Positions 8,821-12,311 of a stretch of 12,311 bases of DNA are shown one piece after another. The stretch's first letter is position 1, and every line of letters begins with the position of its first letter. This DNA is from UKL13-2 sp031431435. GTDB taxonomy: Bacteria > Pseudomonadota > Gammaproteobacteria > Burkholderiales > Usitatibacteraceae. The DNA lies in assembly GCA_031431435.1 (NCBI GenBank), contig JANPDI010000161.1, forward strand, positions 1 to 12,311. The letters are read 5' to 3'. The position numbers and the translations under genes are program-made. The notes beneath the pieces were generated by a model. The model worked only from the letters and a program-made list of their open reading frames with translations, was not told the DNA's origin and ran no database searches.

Positions 8821-8850
8821 TTGACATCTATGGGTGCTTCGCCTTAAAAT
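8821..8850 (+). promoter_or_regulatory. predicted sigma70 promoter of the str operon
   Basis: The -35 box TTGACA (8821-8826) is a perfect consensus and the -10 box TAAAAT (8845-8850) matches 5 of 6 consensus bases, with an 18-nt spacer. An A/T-rich stretch just upstream may act as an UP element. The start site is expected near 8857, giving an rpsL leader of about 148 nt. The position between the rpoC terminator and rpsL fits a promoter for rpsL-rpsG-fusA-tuf. Confidence 0.8.
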
Positions 8851-8857
8851 GTAAGGC
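8841..8857. repeat. perfect 6-bp inverted repeat spanning the -10 box
   Basis: GCCTTA (8841-8846) and TAAGGC (8852-8857) are perfect inverted repeats around AAATG, and they enclose the predicted -10 box. This is the placement expected of an operator, but short repeats also arise by chance; no regulator can be named. Confidence 0.4.
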
Positions 8858-8860
8858 TCT

Positions 8861-8933
8861 CCAAAAAGCGCTGATTTTTTAGTGTAATAGGCGAGCCCTG
8901 TATTCGAACCCGGAGCTTCTCTCCGCTTTTTGG
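8861..8933 (+). promoter_or_regulatory. candidate attenuator in the rpsL leader
   Basis: Two structures compete. CCAAAAAGCG (8861-8870) is perfectly complementary to CGCTTTTTGG (8924-8933), a 10-bp stem closing a 53-nt loop. Alternatively CGGAG (8911-8915) pairs with CTCCG (8921-8925) around CTTCT, and this short hairpin is followed by C and five T residues (8927-8931), the layout of an intrinsic terminator. Both use 8924-8925, and the long stem also sequesters the T tract, so the two exclude each other like a terminator and antiterminator. The terminator stem is short (5 bp), so its strength is uncertain. Ribosomal protein operons are often controlled by leader structures; the controlling ligand here is unknown. 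Confidence 0.45.
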
Positions 8934-9004
8934 CGGGTCAAGTTTCGAGCAGGAAACAATTTAGTCATTGACCACTATTCGATTTTTATCGAGCGGATCT
9001 ACCT

Positions 9005-9391
9005 ATGCCAACCATCAATCAATTGCTGCGCAAACCGCGCATCAAAGTCACCGTGAAAAGCAAGTCGCCCGCCTTGCAAAACAGCCCGCAGAAACGCGGC
9101 GTTTGCACACGCGTCTACACCACGACCCCAAAGAAGCCGAACTCGGCTTTACGTAAGGTCGCCAAGGTGCGCCTCGTCAATGGCTACGAAGTCATTTCAT
9201 ATATCGGTGGCGAAGGCCACAACCTCCAGGAGCACTCGGTTGTGTTGATCCGCGGCGGCCGCGTGAAAGACTTGCCCGGCGTGCGTTATCACATGGTTCG
9301 CGGATCTCTGGATACTGCCGGTGTAAAAGACCGCAAACAGTCGCGCTCCAAGTATGGTACCAAGCGGCCAAAAGCCGGTGGCGCGAAGTAA
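9005..9391 (+). CDS. rpsL: 30S ribosomal protein S12
   Basis: S12 sits at the decoding centre of the 30S subunit, contributes to translational accuracy and is the site of classical streptomycin resistance mutations. The product has 128 residues, about two more than Burkholderia S12 (126) and four more than E. coli S12 (124); the extra residues are in the C-terminal 'PKAGGAK' tail. The family core is intact: 'QKRGVCTRVYTTTPKKPNSA' (29-48), 'GGEGHNLQEHSVVLIRGGRV' (68-87) and 'KDLPGVRYH' (88-96). Lys43 and Lys88, the main streptomycin resistance positions, are wild type. Asp89, the residue methylthiolated by RimO in E. coli, is present. The ATG at 9005 gives the canonical 'MPTINQLLRKPR' start although its ribosome binding site is weak. 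It is the first gene of the str operon and lies 44 nt before rpsG. Confidence 0.98.
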   Translation: MPTINQLLRKPRIKVTVKSKSPALQNSPQKRGVCTRVYTTTPKKPNSALRKVAKVRLVNGYEVISYIGGEGHNLQEHSVVLIRGGRVKDLPGVRYHMVRGSLDTAGVKDRKQSRSKYGTKRPKAGGAK

Positions 9392-9435
9392 GCGTTACCA
9401 ACATTTCATTTAGCAATTTGTAAGAGGAAACAATC

Positions 9436-9906
9436 ATGCCTCGTCGTCGCGAAGTCCCCAAACGCGAGATCCTGCCGGATCCGAAATTTAAAAACGTCGA
9501 ACTCTCGAAGTTTGTCAATGTGCTCATGACCGCCGGTAAAAAGTCGGTTGCAGAGCGCATCATTTATGGCGCATTGGATCAAATCCAGAAAAAATCTGGA
9601 AAAGATCCTATCGAGGTGTTTAGCGCGGCAATCAATGCCGTCAAGCCGATGGTTGAAGTCAAGTCGCGTCGCGTTGGCGGCGCAAACTATCAGGTTCCCG
9701 TCGAAGTTCGTCCAGTTCGCCGGTTGGCGCTCTCCATGCGCTGGATTCGTGAGGCTGCCCGCAAGCGTGGCGAAAAATCAATGGGCGCGCGTCTTGCGGG
9801 CGAATTGATTGATGCCGCCGAAGGGCGTGGCGCGGCGATCAAAAAGCGCGAAGAAGTTCACCGTATGGCAGAAGCTAACAAGGCCTTCGCCCACTACCGG
9901 TTTTAG
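9436..9906 (+). CDS. rpsG: 30S ribosomal protein S7
   Basis: S7 is a primary 16S rRNA binding protein that nucleates assembly of the 30S head and lies near the tRNA exit site. The product has 156 residues, the usual bacterial length. It starts with the basic 'MPRRREVPKREILPDPKF'. It contains 'LMTAGKKSVAERIIYGAL' (30-47) and the beta-hairpin segment 'SRRVGGANYQVPVEVRP' (77-93), and it ends 'HRMAEANKAFAHYRF'. A strong ribosome binding site, AAGAGGA (9422-9428), lies 7 nt before the ATG. In E. coli S7 represses the str operon by binding the rpsL-rpsG spacer; here that spacer is only 44 nt, so that control may work differently. A 196-nt gap separates it from fusA. Confidence 0.98.
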   Translation: MPRRREVPKREILPDPKFKNVELSKFVNVLMTAGKKSVAERIIYGALDQIQKKSGKDPIEVFSAAINAVKPMVEVKSRRVGGANYQVPVEVRPVRRLALSMRWIREAARKRGEKSMGARLAGELIDAAEGRGAAIKKREEVHRMAEANKAFAHYRF

Positions 9907-10102
9907 TCGCAATTCGCCATTATTTCCGCGTGATGTCGGGTGTTGCCGGAATCGCATCTTTGTATTGTTTGCGGTTTGCGCGTAATGCCCTAGGCGCGTG
10001 TGTTTGAGGTGGTTTGCCAAGGCGTCGCGTATGCGACAAATGAATAGAAGAGGCGGCTCGTTGTTCGGTCGCCTCGGATGAAAGTTACTCAAGGTTAGTT
10101 TA
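9907..10102 (+). promoter_or_regulatory. rpsG-fusA spacer with two stem-loops
   Basis: This 196-nt gap holds no credible gene. GTCGC (10024-10028) pairs with GCGAC (10033-10037) around GTAT. GAGGCG (10050-10055) pairs with CGCCTC (10070-10075), extended inward by a G-U and a C-G pair. The second hairpin ends 27 nt before the fusA ATG. GCGAC (10033-10037) could instead pair with GTCGC (10068-10072), opening the second hairpin. No convincing sigma70 promoter or terminator is visible. The fusA ribosome binding site is AAGG (10091-10094). Confidence 0.45.
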
Positions 10103-12205
10103 ATGGCACGCAAAACCCCAATCGAACGTTATCGCAACATCGGCATCTCTGCGCATATTGACGCGGGTAAAACCACGACGACTGAGCGCATCCTGTTTTA
10201 CACGGGTGTGAACCATAAAATCGGCGAAGTGCACGATGGTGCGGCAACCATGGACTGGATGGAGCAGGAACAAGAGCGTGGCATCACCATCACGTCTGCT
10301 GCCACGACGTGTTTTTGGAGCGGTATGGCCAAAAACTATCAGCAACATCGCATCAATATCATCGACACCCCGGGACACGTTGACTTCACTATTGAAGTTG
10401 AGCGTTCGATGCGCGTGTTGGATGGCGCCTGCATGGTTTATTGTGCCGTCGGCGGCGTGCAGCCGCAGTCGGAGACTGTTTGGCGCCAGGCAAATAAATA
10501 CAAAGTTCCCCGCCTTGCGTTCGTCAACAAGATGGACCGCACCGGTGCCAACTTCTTCAAGGTCTATGACCAGATGAAGGCGCGTTTGAAGGCGAACCCG
10601 GTTCCGCTGCAAGTGCCAATCGGCGCCGAAGAGAATTTCAAAGGGTTGGTCGATCTCGTCAAGATGAAAGCCATTGTCTGGAGTGAAGAAGATAAGGGTG
10701 TGACCTTTACCTACGGCGAGATTCCGGCCGACATGGTTGATGTATGTGACGAGTGGCATAACAAGCTGGTTGAGTCGGCCGCCGAGGCCAATGAGGACTT
10801 GATGAACAAATACCTCGAAGGCGGCAAGCTTTCTGAGGACGAAATCAAGGCAGGCATTCGCGAGCGCACCATCAAGAGCGAGATCGTGCCGATGCTGTGC
10901 GGTTCAGCGTTCAAGAACAAAGGCGTTCAGGCAATGCTTGACGCAGTAATCGACTTCATGCCTGCGCCAACGGATATTCCGCCGGTCAAGGGCATGGACG
11001 AGAGCGAAAGCCCGGTTACCCGCATGGCTGACGACAAGGAGAAATTTTCCGCGTTGGCATTCAAGTTGATGACAGACCCGTTTGTTGGGCAGCTGACCTT
11101 TGTGCGCGTTTATTCCGGCATTCTCTCCAAGGGTGACACGGTATATAACCCGGTGCGCGGCAAAAAAGAGCGTATTGGTCGTATTGTCCAGATGCATGCA
11201 AATAACCGCCAGGAAATCGATGAAATTTGCGCGGGTGACATTGCGGCTTGCATTGGCATGAAAGATGTCACAACGGGCGAAACCTTGTGCGATCCTAACG
11301 CGATCCTAACGCTGGAACGCATGATATTCCCGGAGCCGGTGATCTCGCAAGCGGTTGAACCAAAGACAAAGGTTGATCAGGAAAAGATGGGTATCGCGTT
11401 GAGCCGCCTTGCCGCAGAAGATCCTTCGTTCCGTGTGCGCACTGACGAGGAATCCGGTCAAACCATCATTTCCGGCATGGGCGAGTTGCACCTTGAGATC
11501 ATTGTTGACCGCATGAAACGTGAATTTGGCGTGGAGGCGTCGGTCGGCAAGCCGCAAGTGGCATACCGCGAAACAATTCGTGGGACCGTCGAGAATGCCG
11601 AAGGTAAATTTGTCAAGCAGTCGGGCGGTCGCGGGCAATACGGCCACGTCGTCTTGAAGGTTGAGCCACAAGAGCCGGGCAAAGGATTTGAATTTGTCGA
11701 CGCGATCAAGGGTGGTGTGGTCCCGCGCGAATTTATTCCTGCTGTTGAAAAAGGTTTGTTGGAAACGCTGCCAAACGGCGTGTTGGCTGGCTATCCGGTG
11801 GTGGACGTTAAGGTCACCTTGCACTTTGGTTCCTATCACGATGTTGACTCGAACGAAAACGCATTCAAGATGGCCGCATCCATGGGCTTCAAAGACGGTA
11901 TGCGTAAAGCCAACCCGGTGTTGCTCGAGCCAATGATGGCGGTTGAGGTTGAGACGCCGGAAGATTATGCCGGTACGGTGATGGGTGATTTGTCATCGCG
12001 TCGCGGCATGGTGCAGGGAATGGAAGATATATCTGGTGGCGGCGGCAAAGTCATTAAAGCCGAAGTGCCACTTTCAGAGATGTTTGGTTACTCGACATCG
12101 CTGCGCTCGGCAACACAAGGCCGTGCAACCTATACGATGGAATTTAAGCACTACTCAGAGGCGCCAAAACACGTCGCTGAAGCCATCATTAATACCAAAA
12201 AATAG
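10103..12205 (+). CDS. fusA: elongation factor G
   Basis: EF-G is the translational GTPase that drives translocation of tRNA and mRNA on the ribosome and, with ribosome recycling factor, splits the ribosome after termination. The protein has 700 residues (E. coli 704). All G motifs are intact: 'AHIDAGKT' (17-24), the switch I 'RGITI', 'DTPGH' (88-92), 'NKMD' (142-145) and 'GSA' (267-269). Domain III shows 'SGMGELHLEIIVDRMKREF', and domain IV starts at the 'GKPQVAYRETI' region with the conserved 'GGRGQYGHVVL'. The C-terminal domain V includes 'GDLSSRRGMVQGM'. The start follows AAGG with 8-nt spacing and gives the canonical 'MARKTPIERYRNIGISAHID'. Residues 397-404 read DPNAILTL, where I recall DP-x-A-P-I-I-L in E. 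coli; an 11-nt tandem repeat underlies this. tuf follows after 35 nt. Only one EF-G gene is visible here, so whether a paralogue exists cannot be judged. Confidence 0.98.
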   Translation: MARKTPIERYRNIGISAHIDAGKTTTTERILFYTGVNHKIGEVHDGAATMDWMEQEQERGITITSAATTCFWSGMAKNYQQHRINIIDTPGHVDFTIEVERSMRVLDGACMVYCAVGGVQPQSETVWRQANKYKVPRLAFVNKMDRTGANFFKVYDQMKARLKANPVPLQVPIGAEENFKGLVDLVKMKAIVWSEEDKGVTFTYGEIPADMVDVCDEWHNKLVESAAEANEDLMNKYLEGGKLSEDEIKAGIRERTIKSEIVPMLCGSAFKNKGVQAMLDAVIDFMPAPTDIPPVKGMDESESPVTRMADDKEKFSALAFKLMTDPFVGQLTFVRVYSGILSKGDTVYNPVRGKKERIGRIVQMHANNRQEIDEICAGDIAACIGMKDVTTGETLCDPNAILTLERMIFPEPVISQAVEPKTKVDQEKMGIALSRLAAEDPSFRVRTDEESGQTIISGMGELHLEIIVDRMKREFGVEASVGKPQVAYRETIRGTVENAEGKFVKQSGGRGQYGHVVLKVEPQEPGKGFEFVDAIKGGVVPREFIPAVEKGLLETLPNGVLAGYPVVDVKVTLHFGSYHDVDSNENAFKMAASMGFKDGMRKANPVLLEPMMAVEVETPEDYAGTVMGDLSSRRGMVQGMEDISGGGGKVIKAEVPLSEMFGYSTSLRSATQGRATYTMEFKHYSEAPKHVAEAIINTKK
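11289..11312. repeat. 11-nt tandem repeat inside fusA
   Basis: GCGATCCTAAC occurs twice head to tail (11289-11299, 11300-11310), followed by GC, so 24 nt have exact period 11. The unit is not a multiple of three, so each copy is read in a different frame: the first gives Asp-Pro-Asn and the second Ala-Ile-Leu-Thr (residues 397-403). The reading frame downstream is intact. Confidence 0.85.
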
Positions 12206-12240
12206 TTTTTTGAATTAGATACTTTTGACGAGGACTGAAA

Positions 12241-12311
12241 ATGGCAAAAGGCAAGTTTGAGCGAACCAAGCCGCACGTAAACGTCGGCACGATTGGGCAC
12301 GTTGATCACGG
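12241..12311 (+). CDS. tuf: elongation factor Tu (5' end only)
   Basis: EF-Tu delivers aminoacyl-tRNA to the ribosomal A site as a GTP complex. Only the first 23 codons and two bases are in the window. They read 'MAKGKFERTKPHVNVGTIGH' followed by Val-Asp-His, the start of the P-loop GHVDHGKT, which is a near-certain EF-Tu signature. GAGGA (12230-12234) is a strong ribosome binding site 6 nt before the ATG. It lies 35 nt after fusA in the same direction with no terminator between, so it belongs to the str operon. Betaproteobacteria often carry two tuf genes, one here and one elsewhere; which copy number applies cannot be seen. Confidence 0.97.
   Translation, partial: MAKGKFERTKPHVNVGTIGHVDH

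Larger units (their letters stand above)
8622..9004 (+). promoter_or_regulatory. rpoC-rpsL intergenic region with terminator, promoter and leader
   Basis: This 383-nt stretch separates the rpoBC and str units and has no credible gene. In order it holds the rpoC terminator (8670-8708), a minor 5-bp inverted repeat (CAGCC 8723-8727, GGCTG 8733-8737), an A/T-rich stretch before the -35 box (about 8800-8820), a sigma70 promoter (8821-8850), a palindrome over the -10 box (8841-8857) and a structured rpsL leader (8861-8933). The last 70 nt lead to rpsL and show no strong structure. The rpsL ribosome binding site is weak: GAGCGGA (8991-8997) is the best candidate. Confidence 0.8.

Noticed and set aside
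8890..8916. tRNA-like T-loop sequence TTCGAAC in the rpsL leader
   Set aside because: The flanking bases do not form a 5-bp T stem and there is no acceptor, D or anticodon arm.
8968..9156. TTG-started small open frame overlapping rpsL
   Set aside because: It overlaps rpsL in another frame, has a poorly spaced AGGA before a rare start codon, and shows no recognisable product.
9943..9968. Possible fusA promoter (TTGCCG and TATTGT)
   Set aside because: The spacer is only 14 nt and both boxes are imperfect.
12196..12212. CAAAAAA-TAG-TTTTTTG hairpin at the fusA stop as a terminator
   Set aside because: The stem has one G-C pair and six A-T pairs with a 3-nt loop, too weak to terminate, and tuf follows 35 nt later with its own good ribosome binding site.

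Overview
This window is a chromosomal housekeeping segment from a betaproteobacterium, most likely of the order Burkholderiales. The gene order rpoB-rpoC-rpsL-rpsG-fusA-tuf, all on the + strand, is typical of Betaproteobacteria. In Escherichia coli, by contrast, rpoBC and the str operon lie apart. From memory, the RpoB, RpoC, S12, EF-G and EF-Tu sequences resemble Burkholderiales proteins most closely, for example RpoB 'YTEKKRIRKSFAKR' and EF-Tu 'MAKGKFERTKPHVNVG'. Base composition is moderately GC-rich. I cannot name a genus.

Layout. Positions 1-174 are a non-coding, hairpin-rich leader upstream of rpoB; the gene before it (expected: rplL) is outside the window. rpoB (175-4311) and rpoC (4419-8621) encode the beta and beta' subunits of RNA polymerase. 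A 107-nt spacer containing an 11-bp stem-loop separates them. A perfect 17-bp intrinsic terminator (8670-8708) closes the rpoBC unit. A 383-nt gap follows; it carries a strong sigma70-type promoter (TTGACA-18-TAAAAT) and a leader with two mutually exclusive RNA structures that look like an attenuator. The str operon comes next: rpsL (S12, 9005-9391), rpsG (S7, 9436-9906), fusA (EF-G, 10103-12205) and the first 71 nt of tuf (EF-Tu, from 12241).

The genes work together as the core of gene expression. RpoB and RpoC form the RNA polymerase active centre, S12 and S7 belong to the decoding and tRNA-exit regions of the 30S subunit, and EF-G and EF-Tu drive the GTP-dependent elongation cycle. All the catalytic and metal-binding motifs checked are intact, and the classical rifampicin and streptomycin resistance positions carry the wild-type residues.

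I see no mobile element, CRISPR array, tRNA, rRNA or accessory system, and no novel multi-gene system. The interesting material is in the spacers: the rpsL leader switch, a palindrome across the rpsL -10 box, the structured rpoB leader, the rpoB-rpoC hairpin, and an rpsL-rpsG-fusA spacing pattern unlike that of E. coli. There is also a non-triplet 11-nt tandem repeat inside fusA that rewrites a normally conserved stretch.
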